Assembly (NCBI GenBank): GCA_016935595.1
Contig: JAFGQQ010000319.1
Span: 1 to 6,606, forward strand
Origin: Bacteroidales bacterium
GTDB lineage: Bacteria; Bacteroidota; Bacteroidia; Bacteroidales; UBA10428
DNA: 6,606 nucleotides
Direction of reading: 5' to 3'
The first letter of the stretch is position 1. Every line of letters starts with the position of its first letter. The translations under genes and the position numbers were made by a program. The notes under the pieces are model-generated. The model saw nothing but the letters and a program-made list of their open reading frames with translations. It was not told the origin of the DNA and made no database searches. This document shows, one piece after another, positions 1 through 5,966 of this stretch.

Positions 1-334
1 CGAAATAATCTGATGCATATAATGCTTCATTATGCCATTGGAAACCTAACCATTTTATATCATCCATAATGGAATCCACATATTCGGTTTCCTCTTTTGT
101 TGGATTGGTATCGTCGAAACGTAAATTACACAACCCGTTATATTTACTGGCCAAACCAAAATTCAAACATATCGATTTTGCATGACCAATGTGCAGGTAA
201 CCATTAGGCTCGGGGGGAAAACGTGTATGTACACGTTTTTGATATTTTCCGGTTTTAATATCTTCCTCAATAATTTGTTCTAAAAAATTCAATCCTTTTT
301 TTATTGACGACTTATCAGTTTTATTTTTATCCAT
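1..334 (-). CDS. glnS: Glutaminyl-tRNA synthetase, N-terminal part (cut by window edge)
   Basis: Charges tRNA-Gln with glutamine using ATP, in the cytoplasm. The 111 visible codons, read from the ATG at 334, cover the start of the class I catalytic domain. Residues 38-54 contain the GlnRS-type signature [15 protein letters not shown] with the ATP-binding HIGH motif at 48-51. It is followed by [10 protein letters not shown] (69-78), KEETEYV (80-86) and [10 protein letters not shown] (91-100), which match the bacterial/eukaryotic GlnRS family closely. The related GluRS family has a different signature (P-S-P-T-G before the HIG), so glutamine specificity is well supported. Full GlnRS proteins are about 550 residues, so roughly four fifths of the gene lies left of the window. 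The start is the only ATG ahead of the conserved block, with a short lysine-rich leader. The gene is divergent from folB and no Shine-Dalgarno sequence is seen at usable distance. Confidence 0.96.
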   Translation of the reverse strand, partial: MDKNKTDKSSIKKGLNFLEQIIEEDIKTGKYQKRVHTRFPPEPNGYLHIGHAKSICLNFGLASKYNGLCNLRFDDTNPTKEETEYVDSIMDDIKWLGFQWHNEALYASDYF

Positions 335-359
335 AATACAATCCAATATGAATTTCCTG

Positions 360-389
360 TAAAATTAAGCTTTTTGCCGAATTTTCAAA
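360..389 (-). promoter_or_regulatory. Candidate glnS promoter (Bacteroidota type)
   Basis: On the minus strand TTTG (plus 386-389) is followed after 18 bases by TAATTTTA (plus 360-367). This is one base off the Bacteroidota -7 consensus TAnnTTTG, at near the usual 19-base spacing. It would give a leader of roughly 20 bases ahead of the glnS ATG at 334. The match is by eye in AT-rich DNA, so chance occurrence is quite possible. Confidence 0.35.
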
Positions 390-436
390 TTCAGATTAAA
401 TTATAAAATATTTACCAAATTTTCCAATTTTTATTC

Positions 437-444
437 TACTTTCG
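437..444 (+). promoter_or_regulatory. Candidate -7 element for folB
   Basis: TACTTTCG lies 26 bases before the folB ATG and differs at one position from the Bacteroidota -7 consensus TAnnTTTG. No clear TTTG/TTG element stands 19-21 bases upstream, so this is a half-match only. The remainder of the 335-470 divergent spacer is AT-rich with no other recognisable site and no ribosomal RNA, tRNA or riboswitch-like structure. Confidence 0.2.
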
Positions 445-470
445 TTGGAATTATAATCTAAAATATAAAA

Positions 471-821
471 ATGGGAAAAATTATCCTGGAAGATATGGAA
501 TTTTATGCCTATCACGGTTGTTTTAAAGAAGAAAGAGTTGTTGGCAATATATTTATCGTCAATCTTACCATTGAAACCAATATGGATAACCCTTCAAAAA
601 CAGATGATATTAAAGATGCTTTGAATTATCAAACCATATATAAATTAGTAAAAGAGCAAATGCAAGTTAAATCCCATTTGCTCGAAAATATTGCTAAACG
701 AATATTAGATTCCCTTCTTTCAAATTTTAAAAATATTGAAAAAGTATCGGTAAAAGTATCCAAAATGAATCCTCCTATCGGAGGCAAATTGAAATGTGTT
801 AGCGTGAGTATAGAAAGATAA
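471..821 (+). CDS. folB: Dihydroneopterin aldolase
   Basis: Cleaves 7,8-dihydroneopterin to 6-hydroxymethyl-7,8-dihydropterin and glycolaldehyde in tetrahydrofolate synthesis; a cytoplasmic enzyme that forms octamers in known members. At 116 residues it is the normal single-domain length (about 120). Family landmarks are in order: FYAYHG (11-16); Glu21, aligning with Glu22 of the Staphylococcus aureus enzyme; NYQTIY (52-57) with the conserved Tyr53; LLENIAKRI (70-78) with Glu72, which binds the pterin; and KMNPPIGG (98-105) with the catalytic Lys98. All expected active-site residues are therefore present. The ATG at 471 gives the MGKIILEDMEFYAYHG start typical of the family. It is divergent from glnS and is probably a single-gene unit, since 165 bp separate it from the next gene and no other folate gene is in view. 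Some FolB enzymes also epimerise dihydroneopterin; sequence alone does not settle that here. Confidence 0.95.
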   Translation: MGKIILEDMEFYAYHGCFKEERVVGNIFIVNLTIETNMDNPSKTDDIKDALNYQTIYKLVKEQMQVKSHLLENIAKRILDSLLSNFKNIEKVSVKVSKMNPPIGGKLKCVSVSIER

Positions 822-986
822 TATGTTAAATAAAAATCAAAATAATTTCGTGTTTTTTTAAACTTTTATATATAAATTAGAGTAAAAAGTAAATAATATA
901 TAAAATATTTATTATAAGTTTACTAAATTAGTATTTTTATATTATTGATAATTTAGACCTAAAAAAATATATATATAACATTGTTT
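822..986. other. AT-rich spacer between folB and the SiaC-family gene
   Basis: This 165-bp stretch is almost entirely A and T. TATTATTG at 940-947 is one base off the Bacteroidota -7 element and could serve the downstream gene, but I find no -33 partner at the right distance. TAATTTCG at 843-850 is a similar half-match. There is no GC-containing hairpin that would make a convincing folB terminator and no open frame of coding quality. Confidence 0.5.
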
Positions 987-1370
987 ATGGAAAAGTATGA
1001 AATTCCAAAAACACCTAAAATGCCTTCGGTTTTACTCGACCCCGACCAGGGTCTTTTCGAGCTTGAAGGCAATTCAATACCCGAAGATGCTGGCATATTC
1101 TATAAACCTATTGTTGAAGCCATAGAAAACTATTTTAAATCTCCACAATTAAAAACTACAGTCAATATCAAGCTCATATATTTCAATTCAGCATCTTCAA
1201 AATGGTTAATGAATATTTTAAAATTATTTAAATTCTTACCAAAAGAAGGACAGGAAATTGGTATTAACTGGTATTATGATGAAAACGATGAAGATATGGC
1301 TGATATGATAGATGATATACAATCTTTATTAGGATTGCCAATTAAAATCCATCCATTAGAAAGCACATAA
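987..1370 (+). CDS. SiaC-family (DUF1987) regulatory phosphoprotein
   Basis: A 127-residue cytoplasmic protein that is recognisably SiaC-like over its whole length. It has an N-terminal TPKMPSVLLDPDQGLFELEG segment (9-28), then SIPEDAGIFYKPI (30-42), a helix with IVEAIENYF (42-50), a strand and phospho-site block LIYFNSASSKWLMNIL (63-78), and an acidic tail NDEDMADM (100-107). In Pseudomonas aeruginosa SiaC is phosphorylated on Thr68 by SiaB, dephosphorylated by SiaA, and in the unphosphorylated form activates the diguanylate cyclase SiaD. Here the equivalent position is most likely Ser68 in NSASS (67-71), which is inference from alignment by eye. An in-frame TTG at 981 would add two residues; the ATG at 987 is preferred because it is the commoner start codon and has an A-rich leader. 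No SiaA, SiaB or SiaD gene is in the window. It is convergent with apbE, 10 bp away, so its role is unknown here and c-di-GMP control should not be assumed. Confidence 0.85.
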   Translation: MEKYEIPKTPKMPSVLLDPDQGLFELEGNSIPEDAGIFYKPIVEAIENYFKSPQLKTTVNIKLIYFNSASSKWLMNILKLFKFLPKEGQEIGINWYYDENDEDMADMIDDIQSLLGLPIKIHPLEST

Positions 1371-1398
1371 AATATTAAAATTATTCAAATTTTATTTT
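1369..1398. terminator. Weak AT-only hairpin between convergent genes
   Basis: AAAATT (1377-1382) can pair with AATTTT (1388-1393) around a 5-base loop, extended by AAAAT (1369-1373) with ATTTT (1394-1398) across a three-base bulge. T- and A-rich flanks on both sides fit a bidirectional terminator for the convergent SiaC-family gene and apbE. The stem has no G:C pair and overlaps the end of apbE, so the call is weak. Confidence 0.25.
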
Positions 1399-2373
1399 CT
1401 TAAATTCTTTTGTATACTTTACCTGAAAATTACTTTCTTCATCTGCATAAATAAAATAAGCCTCTAATTCAGGATTATTTTTAGCAAATTCAAAGCTTTT
1501 TTCCAATCCCATCACCATAAAAGCGGTAGCGTAAGCATCGGCAGTTATACATTCATTTGCTAATACTGTTGCACTTAATAAACTGCTGCGCTCGGGATAA
1601 CCGGTTTTCGGATTAATAGTGTGACTATATTTTATTCCATTCTCTACATAGAACTTCCTGTAATTTCCGGAAGTAGCCAAAGCCTTATCCTTTAATTTTA
1701 CAATAGTTTGTAATTCCCTGCCTACTAAGACATTTTCTATGGGTTTGTCAATTCCTATTCTCCAGATAACACCGTTTTTATTCACCCCTTTTGTTTTAAC
1801 TTCCCCTCCAATCTCAACCAAATAATTTTTAATATTCATACTGTCTAAAAAATCACATACCAGATCTACTGAAAATCCCTGGGCAATGGCATTAAAATCA
1901 AGCTTTATGCCAGGAGTTTCTTTTATTAATTGATTATTTACGATTTTTACTTTATCCATTCCCACTAAAAGCAACAAACTATCAATTAATTTATCATCTA
2001 TTTTTTTATTTCCTTCCGGACCAAAACCCCATGCATTAACTAATGGGCCAACAGTGATATCAAAAGCGCCATTGGTTTTTTCATTAATTTCTCTGGCTTT
2101 ATTAAAAGCTGTAATAAAATAATTATTGATAAATACCGAATCATCTCTATTTATTTTTGAAATAATAGAATTAGGTAAATACAATGAAAAAGTTGAATCG
2201 AAACCAGCTAATATCTGCTCTATTTCATTAGTATAATCAACTTTTTTTTGAGATTGATAAATAATCTTATACGAGGTGCCCTGTATATTTCCCTGAATAG
2301 TTATATAACTTTTACTGTTATTTCCCGAACAGCTAAATAAAAATAATATTATAAAAATATAATAAAACCGCAT
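1381..2373 (-). CDS. apbE: FAD:protein FMN transferase (ApbE), lipoprotein
   Basis: Transfers FMN from FAD onto a threonine of target proteins outside the inner membrane; NqrB and NqrC, encoded just upstream, are its classic substrates. The 330-residue protein starts with a lipoprotein signal (hydrophobic 3-14, lipobox LFSC with Cys15). ApbE landmarks follow: GTSYKI (32-37), GAFDITVGPLVNAWGFG (102-118), KLDFNAIAQGFSVD (157-170, equivalent to the usual DLGGIAKG), VEIGGEV (186-192), SGNYRKF (235-241), HTINPKTGYP (251-260) and ITADAYATAFMVMG (276-289) with the metal-binding Asp279. An ATG at 2400 in the same frame would overlap nqrF and place nine extra residues before the signal. The ATG at 2373 is chosen because it gives a clean signal peptide and follows the nqrF stop by one base, which suggests translational coupling. 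It closes the operon and is convergent with the SiaC-family gene. Confidence 0.95.
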   Translation of the reverse strand: MRFYYIFIILFLFSCSGNNSKSYITIQGNIQGTSYKIIYQSQKKVDYTNEIEQILAGFDSTFSLYLPNSIISKINRDDSVFINNYFITAFNKAREINEKTNGAFDITVGPLVNAWGFGPEGNKKIDDKLIDSLLLLVGMDKVKIVNNQLIKETPGIKLDFNAIAQGFSVDLVCDFLDSMNIKNYLVEIGGEVKTKGVNKNGVIWRIGIDKPIENVLVGRELQTIVKLKDKALATSGNYRKFYVENGIKYSHTINPKTGYPERSSLLSATVLANECITADAYATAFMVMGLEKSFEFAKNNPELEAYFIYADEESNFQVKYTKEFKKIKFE

Positions 2374-2374
2374 A

Positions 2375-3631
2375 TTAACCGCCAAAATCGTCAAAAGCAA
2401 TCATTTCGTCAGGAACACCCAAATCGTAAAGCATTTTTAACACTGCATCATTCATCATTGGAGGACCACATAAATAATATTCTATTTCCTCGGGTTCTTC
2501 ATGCTTGCAAAGGTATTCGTCGTATAAAACCTGGTGAATAAATCCTGTCAATCCATCCCATTTATCTTCTTCCAATGGTTCAGAAAGAGCGATATGGAAT
2601 TTAAAATTCGGATGTTTTTTCTCTATTTCTTTGAATTCATCCTCATAAAATATTTCCCTTTTCGAACGTGCCCCATACCAGTAAGACACTTTCCTTTTTG
2701 TGCCTTCTGTATGAAACAGATGGAAAATATGCGACCTTAGAGGAGCCATACCAGCGCCGCCGCCAATATAAACCATTTCACAATCGGTATTTTTAATATG
2801 GAATTCTCCGTATGGTCCTGAAACAGTTACCTTATCACCAGGTTTTCTTGAAAATATGTATGATGAACAAATTCCCGGATTAACCTTCATAAAATTGCAT
2901 TTAACCCTATCCCATGGTGGTGTGGCAATTCGTATATTTAACATAATAATATTCCCTTCAGCAGGATGATTGGCCATTGAATAAGCCCTGAATGTTTCTT
3001 CCGGATTTTTCATTTTTAAATTCCACATATTGTATTTGTCCCATTCATCCCTGTATTCTTCTTCAATAAAAATATCTTTTCCAAAATCCACTTCACATTT
3101 AGGAACATCAATCTGTATATATCCGCCTGACAGGAAATTTAATGTTTCACCTTCAGGTAATTTAACTTTAAATTCCTTAATAAATGTTGCCACATTATGA
3201 TTTGAAACAACTTCACACTCCCATTTCTTAATTCCCATAACATCTTCAGGGACTTTAATTTTCATATCGCTCCTGATTTTGACCTGGCAGCCTAAACGCC
3301 AGTAATTCATTTGTTCTTTTCGCGTAAAGAATCCGGTTTCAGTGGGTAAAATACTTCCACCACCTTCCAATACCTGGCATTTGCACATTCCACAGGTTCC
3401 TCCTCCACCGCATGCAGAAGGAAGAAATATATCCTGGTTCGATAAAGTTGTCAGTATCGTTGAACCAGGGAATACCTTAAATTCTTTATCATTTACAGTT
3501 AATTTCACTTCGCCCTGTGGTGTTAATTTTTTACGGGCATATAATAATACCGATACCAACAACAGGATAACAAAAAGAAAAACTACTATACTAACCAGGA
3601 TAACTGTTACTTGCGACGCTAAGATGATCAT
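2375..3631 (-). CDS. nqrF: Na+-translocating NADH:quinone reductase subunit F
   Basis: The electron entry subunit of Na+-NQR. It oxidises NADH with FAD and passes electrons to a 2Fe-2S centre and on through the membrane subunits. At 418 residues it is close to the Vibrio protein (about 407). One N-terminal membrane helix spans about 6-31. A ferredoxin domain (about 40-130) has cluster ligands Cys74, Cys80, Cys83 and Cys115 (CX5CX2C then a distant Cys), with an extra Cys85. The FAD domain has RAYSMAN (215-221) and SGPYGEF (271-277). The NADH domain has YIGGGAGMAPLRS (288-300), SYWYGARSKREIFYEDEF (316-333) and YLCGPPMMN (386-394) with the family Cys388. The characteristic FDDFGG terminus (413-418) is present. 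All ligands are intact. It is separated from nqrE by 219 bp of repeat-bearing DNA, so it may have its own promoter, and it is followed by apbE after one base. Confidence 0.98.
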   Translation of the reverse strand: MIILASQVTVILVSIVVFLFVILLLVSVLLYARKKLTPQGEVKLTVNDKEFKVFPGSTILTTLSNQDIFLPSACGGGGTCGMCKCQVLEGGGSILPTETGFFTRKEQMNYWRLGCQVKIRSDMKIKVPEDVMGIKKWECEVVSNHNVATFIKEFKVKLPEGETLNFLSGGYIQIDVPKCEVDFGKDIFIEEEYRDEWDKYNMWNLKMKNPEETFRAYSMANHPAEGNIIMLNIRIATPPWDRVKCNFMKVNPGICSSYIFSRKPGDKVTVSGPYGEFHIKNTDCEMVYIGGGAGMAPLRSHIFHLFHTEGTKRKVSYWYGARSKREIFYEDEFKEIEKKHPNFKFHIALSEPLEEDKWDGLTGFIHQVLYDEYLCKHEEPEEIEYYLCGPPMMNDAVLKMLYDLGVPDEMIAFDDFGG

Positions 3632-3647
3632 ATCTTTATTTTATTTG

Positions 3648-3681
3648 AAAATATATTATTATTAAATAATTAAATGTCAAA
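3648..3681 (-). promoter_or_regulatory. Possible promoter for nqrF-apbE
   Basis: On the minus strand TTTG (plus 3678-3681) is followed after 22 bases by TATATTTT (plus 3648-3655), one base off TAnnTTTG. The spacing is longer than the usual 19-21 bases and the DNA is very AT-rich, so this is only a candidate. Its position, between the hairpin-forming repeat and the nqrF ATG, would let nqrF and apbE be transcribed separately from nqrBCDE. Confidence 0.25.
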
Positions 3682-3695
3682 ATATAAGTGTTTTT

Positions 3696-3789
3696 AGTAA
3701 ACGGTAACCAGTAAAAAGTAATCGGTAATCAGTAAACAGTGGGTCGTATTGACTGATTACCGATTACTGTTTACTGATTACTTTTTATA
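3696..3789. repeat. Inverted pair of heptad (7-bp) tandem arrays
   Basis: The left array is six uninterrupted heptads of form RGTAAnM: AGTAAAC (3696), GGTAACC (3703), AGTAAAA (3710), AGTAATC (3717), GGTAATC (3724) and AGTAAAC (3731), then AGT. An 11-base spacer (3741-3751) follows. The right array is the reverse complement type: ACT, GATTACC (3755), GATTACT (3762), GTTTACT (3769), GATTACT (3776) and a decayed unit. The heptads share a GTAA core and vary mainly at positions 1, 6 and 7. The element occupies much of the 219-bp nqrE-nqrF gap and has no coding potential. The rest of the gap (3632-3695 and 3790-3850) is plain AT-rich sequence. Units are too short and too variable for CRISPR. Confidence 0.85.
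3713..3786 (-). terminator. Hairpin with T-run downstream of nqrE (possible terminator or attenuator)
   Basis: The heptad arrays give a perfect 17-bp stem (3717-3733 with 3752-3768, 18-base loop). In the direction of transcription from nqrE the stem is followed directly by a T-run (plus 3713-3717). An alternative perfect 16-bp stem (3725-3740 with 3766-3781, 25-base loop) uses overlapping bases, so the two cannot form together. Either could lower read-through from nqrE into nqrF. The outer AAAAAGTAATC and GATTACTTTTT are also complementary, making the element symmetric on both strands. Function is inferred from structure only. Confidence 0.4.
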
Positions 3790-3850
3790 TAATATTAATA
3801 AGCTTATTCTTTTCATAATTCTAAGCATTTACTTTGTTCATTTGAATTTA

Positions 3851-4468
3851 TCACAACTTAATGCCCATGAAACTCATAAAGGCAATACCCATTAATCCGG
3901 TAATAATAAAAGTAATCCCCAAGCCTTTTAATGGATCAGGAACATTTGAATATCTTATTTTTTCGCGGATGGCAGCAATGCCAACAATTGCCAGGAACCA
4001 GCCAACCCCCGATCCTAATCCAAAAATTGTAGCTTCGCCAATATTATTATATTCACGTTCCTGCATAAACAGTGCGCCTCCTAATATAGCACAATTCACG
4101 GCAATTAAGGGCAAGAATATTCCCAGTGAGTTATAAAGCGCTGGTGAGAATTTTTCGATTACCATCTCAACTAATTGAACCATTGAGGCAATAACAGCAA
4201 TAAACATAATAAATGTAAGAAAACTTAAGTCGATATCAATAAAATCTTTACTTAACCAAACCAATGCCCCTTCCTTTAAAATATAATTTTCGATTAAATA
4301 ATTGATTGGAACAGTAATACCTAAAACAAATATAACAGCTATGCCCAGTCCTGTTGATGTTTTAACCGTTTTAGATACCGCTAAATATGAACACATGCCT
4401 AAAAAATAGGCAAAAATCATATTATCAATAAATATCGATTTTACAAAAATGTTAATTAAATTTTCCAT
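3851..4468 (-). CDS. nqrE: Na+-translocating NADH:quinone reductase subunit E
   Basis: An integral inner-membrane subunit of Na+-NQR that pairs with NqrD in inverted topology to hold an intramembrane iron-sulfur centre and form part of the ion path. Of the 205 residues (Vibrio about 198), six membrane segments can be read at roughly 8-31, 40-60, 80-104, 112-136, 147-168 and 183-203. The two family cysteines are present: Cys26 in [12 protein letters not shown] (22-33) and Cys126 in [13 protein letters not shown] (124-136). These correspond to the half-site ligands known from Vibrio cholerae Nqr[19 protein letters not shown] (153-170) is also typical and helps separate it from the related RnfA, though the neighbourhood is the stronger argument for Nqr. 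The ATG at 4468 lies 5 bp after the nqrD stop, so the two are cotranscribed. Transcription may be attenuated after it at the heptad hairpin. Confidence 0.97.
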   Translation of the reverse strand: MENLINIFVKSIFIDNMIFAYFLGMCSYLAVSKTVKTSTGLGIAVIFVLGITVPINYLIENYILKEGALVWLSKDFIDIDLSFLTFIMFIAVIASMVQLVEMVIEKFSPALYNSLGIFLPLIAVNCAILGGALFMQEREYNNIGEATIFGLGSGVGWFLAIVGIAAIREKIRYSNVPDPLKGLGITFIITGLMGIAFMSFMGIKL

Positions 4469-4473
4469 TGCTG

Positions 4474-5118
4474 TTAGTTTTGTTCAATTAATTTCCTGTT
4501 TTTACTTCGTTGAATCCATATAATAATTCCAACTACAACTAAAGCCATTGGTGGCAGAATCATTAATCCGTTATTTTCATATCCTGAATTATAAACAGGG
4601 CCTGGAATAACCTGATAGCCCCATAGTGTGCCTGATCCTAATAATTCCCTGAAAAAAGCAACAATAATTAAAATTGCACCGTATCCTGCTGCATTACCTA
4701 CGCCATCTAAAAATGCAGGCCATGGTTTATTAGCAAGGGCAAAAGCTTCCAGCCGTCCCATAATTATACAATTAGTTATTATTAAACCCACAAAAACCGA
4801 AAGCTGCTTACTTACATCATATGCAAATGCTTTCAGAATTTGGTCGACTAATATTACTAAAGATGCAATTACCGTTAATTGTACAATGATCCTGATCCGG
4901 GGCGGGATTGATTTTCGTAAGAATGCAATAATTACATTCGAAAAAGCTAAAACAGCAATTACCGATAAAGCCATTACAAACGAGGGTTTTAACTTAACTG
5001 TTACAGCCAGTGCCGAACAAATACCTAAAACCTGAACAGTTATCGGATTACTATCATTTAATGGTTCTCTTAATAATTTTAAATTCTTTGTCGAGAATAA
5101 GGGTTCCTTGTCAGTCAT
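4474..5118 (-). CDS. nqrD: Na+-translocating NADH:quinone reductase subunit D
   Basis: A membrane subunit homologous to NqrE and RnfE that supplies the other half of the intramembrane iron-sulfur site. At 214 residues it is the normal length (about 210). Six hydrophobic segments are seen near 27-45, 46-67, 75-97, 105-125, 142-160 and 185-202. The ligand cysteines are Cys34 in [11 protein letters not shown] (30-40) and Cys117 in [14 protein letters not shown] (114-127). [17 protein letters not shown] (131-147) and [13 protein letters not shown] (155-167) are family hallmarks. The N-terminus, with [20 protein letters not shown] (6-25), lies before the first helix as in other Bacteroidota NqrD proteins. 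The ATG at 5118 is 3 bp after the nqrC stop and the stop is 5 bp before nqrE, so this is the tight core of the operon. All expected residues are intact. Confidence 0.97.
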   Translation of the reverse strand: MTDKEPLFSTKNLKLLREPLNDSNPITVQVLGICSALAVTVKLKPSFVMALSVIAVLAFSNVIIAFLRKSIPPRIRIIVQLTVIASLVILVDQILKAFAYDVSKQLSVFVGLIITNCIIMGRLEAFALANKPWPAFLDGVGNAAGYGAILIIVAFFRELLGSGTLWGYQVIPGPVYNSGYENNGLMILPPMALVVVGIIIWIQRSKNRKLIEQN

Positions 5119-5121
5119 AAT

Positions 5122-5859
5122 TTATTGATTATTTTTTAAAAAAGTTACATAAGTTTTTAGATTATCACGGAGCATTGCCTCCAGTCCTTTACTTGTAATA
5201 GTCCCTCCTGAAATGGCATCAACACCATGAATTAAATCTCCTGCATTTGCTGCAGCGCCTTTGCCTCCTTTATAAACTTTTATAGAGACAAATTCACCGT
5301 TTTCATTAAAAAGTTTTTTATCCTTAAAAGGTTTCTGAAACCAGCTTGTATTGATCTCTGCTCCCAATCCGGGAGTTTCGGTTTTATGATCGAACACTGC
5401 GCCAAATATGGTATTATTATCTTCATTCAATGAAATATAACCCCAAATCGGTCCCCATAAACCTTTCCCCCTTAATGGAATTATCAATTTTTCTTCTCCG
5501 TTATCGAGTTGTGATATAAAAACCGGCAAATTCCTTTTATTTCCTTCTTTTGCCAGTTCTTTTTTCAAATCGACTTTAAAAGCATCAATTCCTTCTTTTT
5601 TATTTCCATTAATATCTATTACATAGCTTTCAACAATATATTTCTTATATTGGCCTTTTATATACTGGTCTTTATTTTTAACTTCTGACAAATCCCCAAC
5701 CTGGTAAATAGATTTTAGAATATCGGTTTTTTTCGCAATCTCTTCATTTTTATCTTGTAGGGGTTTCAATGCCATTGCCGCCAAGGAAAGTATGGTGGCA
5801 ACAATAATTACCATTACCGAAGAAAAAATAAAAATGTACCTGTTACTAAATTGTTTCAT
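5122..5859 (-). CDS. nqrC: Na+-translocating NADH:quinone reductase subunit C
   Basis: A subunit with a covalently bound FMN on its extracytoplasmic domain, taking electrons from the NqrDE iron-sulfur site and passing them to NqrB. The 245 residues comprise a single N-terminal membrane helix (about 9-31), an exposed domain, and a C-terminal FMN-binding domain with LRGKGLWGPIWGYISL (129-144), HKTETPGLGAEI (158-169) and DAISGGTITSKG (214-225). The FMN acceptor should be Thr220. The usual acceptor motif is SGAT; here it reads SGGT, one residue different, with the preceding aspartate and following TS kept. The ATG at 5857-5859 is immediately ahead of the membrane helix. Upstream is a 102-bp gap from nqrB carrying a heptad repeat and a candidate promoter; nqrD follows 3 bp downstream. 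RnfG is the main look-alike, but NqrB, NqrF and ApbE next door settle it as Nqr. Confidence 0.97.
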   Translation of the reverse strand: MKQFSNRYIFIFSSVMVIIVATILSLAAMALKPLQDKNEEIAKKTDILKSIYQVGDLSEVKNKDQYIKGQYKKYIVESYVIDINGNKKEGIDAFKVDLKKELAKEGNKRNLPVFISQLDNGEEKLIIPLRGKGLWGPIWGYISLNEDNNTIFGAVFDHKTETPGLGAEINTSWFQKPFKDKKLFNENGEFVSIKVYKGGKGAAANAGDLIHGVDAISGGTITSKGLEAMLRDNLKTYVTFLKNNQ

Positions 5860-5877
5860 ACTATTATGAATTTAATA

Positions 5878-5905
5878 TTTTCTATTTTCTATTTTCTATT
5901 TTCTA
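5878..5905. repeat. Four exact tandem copies of TTTTCTA
   Basis: Perfect 7-bp units start at 5878, 5885, 5892 and 5899 (TAGAAAA on the coding strand). The array ends 18 bases before the nqrC ATG, inside the presumed leader. It is A-rich on the transcribed strand, which favours translation start in Bacteroidota lacking Shine-Dalgarno sites. A perfect short tandem repeat is a candidate for copy-number change by slippage. Confidence 0.9.
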
Positions 5906-5935
5906 TTATACTTATATCTATTCTTTTTAATGCTT

Positions 5936-5966
5936 CAATCATAATTCTTAAATCTTCAATTTCAAA
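5936..5966 (-). promoter_or_regulatory. Candidate internal promoter before nqrC
   Basis: On the minus strand TTTG (plus 5963-5966, overlapping the nqrB stop) is followed after exactly 19 bases by TATGATTG (plus 5936-5943), one base off the Bacteroidota -7 element TAnnTTTG. This is the best-spaced promoter match in the window. It would start transcripts some 70 bases before nqrC, with the TAGAAAA array inside the leader, and could allow nqrCDE expression apart from nqrAB. It is a pattern match only. Confidence 0.4.

Noticed and set aside
826..870. Terminator after folB formed by an A-run and a T-run (about 834-860)
   Set aside because: Pairing is only A:T between homopolymer runs with a long unpaired middle; no stable stem is visible.
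981..986. TTG start for the SiaC-family gene
   Set aside because: It would add only two residues. The ATG at 987 is in frame, commoner as a start, and gives the expected N-terminus.
2374..2400. Upstream ATG start for apbE at 2400
   Set aside because: It would overlap the nqrF end and put nine residues ahead of an otherwise standard lipoprotein signal peptide.
3342..3665. Plus-strand open frame of about 107 codons opposite nqrF
   Set aside because: It lies antisense to the ferredoxin domain and start of nqrF, whose motifs are intact, and its translation resembles no protein family. The shorter antisense frames at 2534-2740, 3861-4136 and 4628-5035 are rejected for the same reason.
3696..3789. 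CRISPR-like array
   Set aside because: Units are only 7 bp, directly abutting with no spacers, and the two halves are inverted; there are no cas genes.
3851..5859. Rnf complex (RnfG/E/A) instead of Nqr
   Set aside because: NqrB with its tail motifs and the NqrF flavodehydrogenase with C-terminal FDDFGG are specific to Na+-NQR; Rnf has RnfB/C/D components not seen here.
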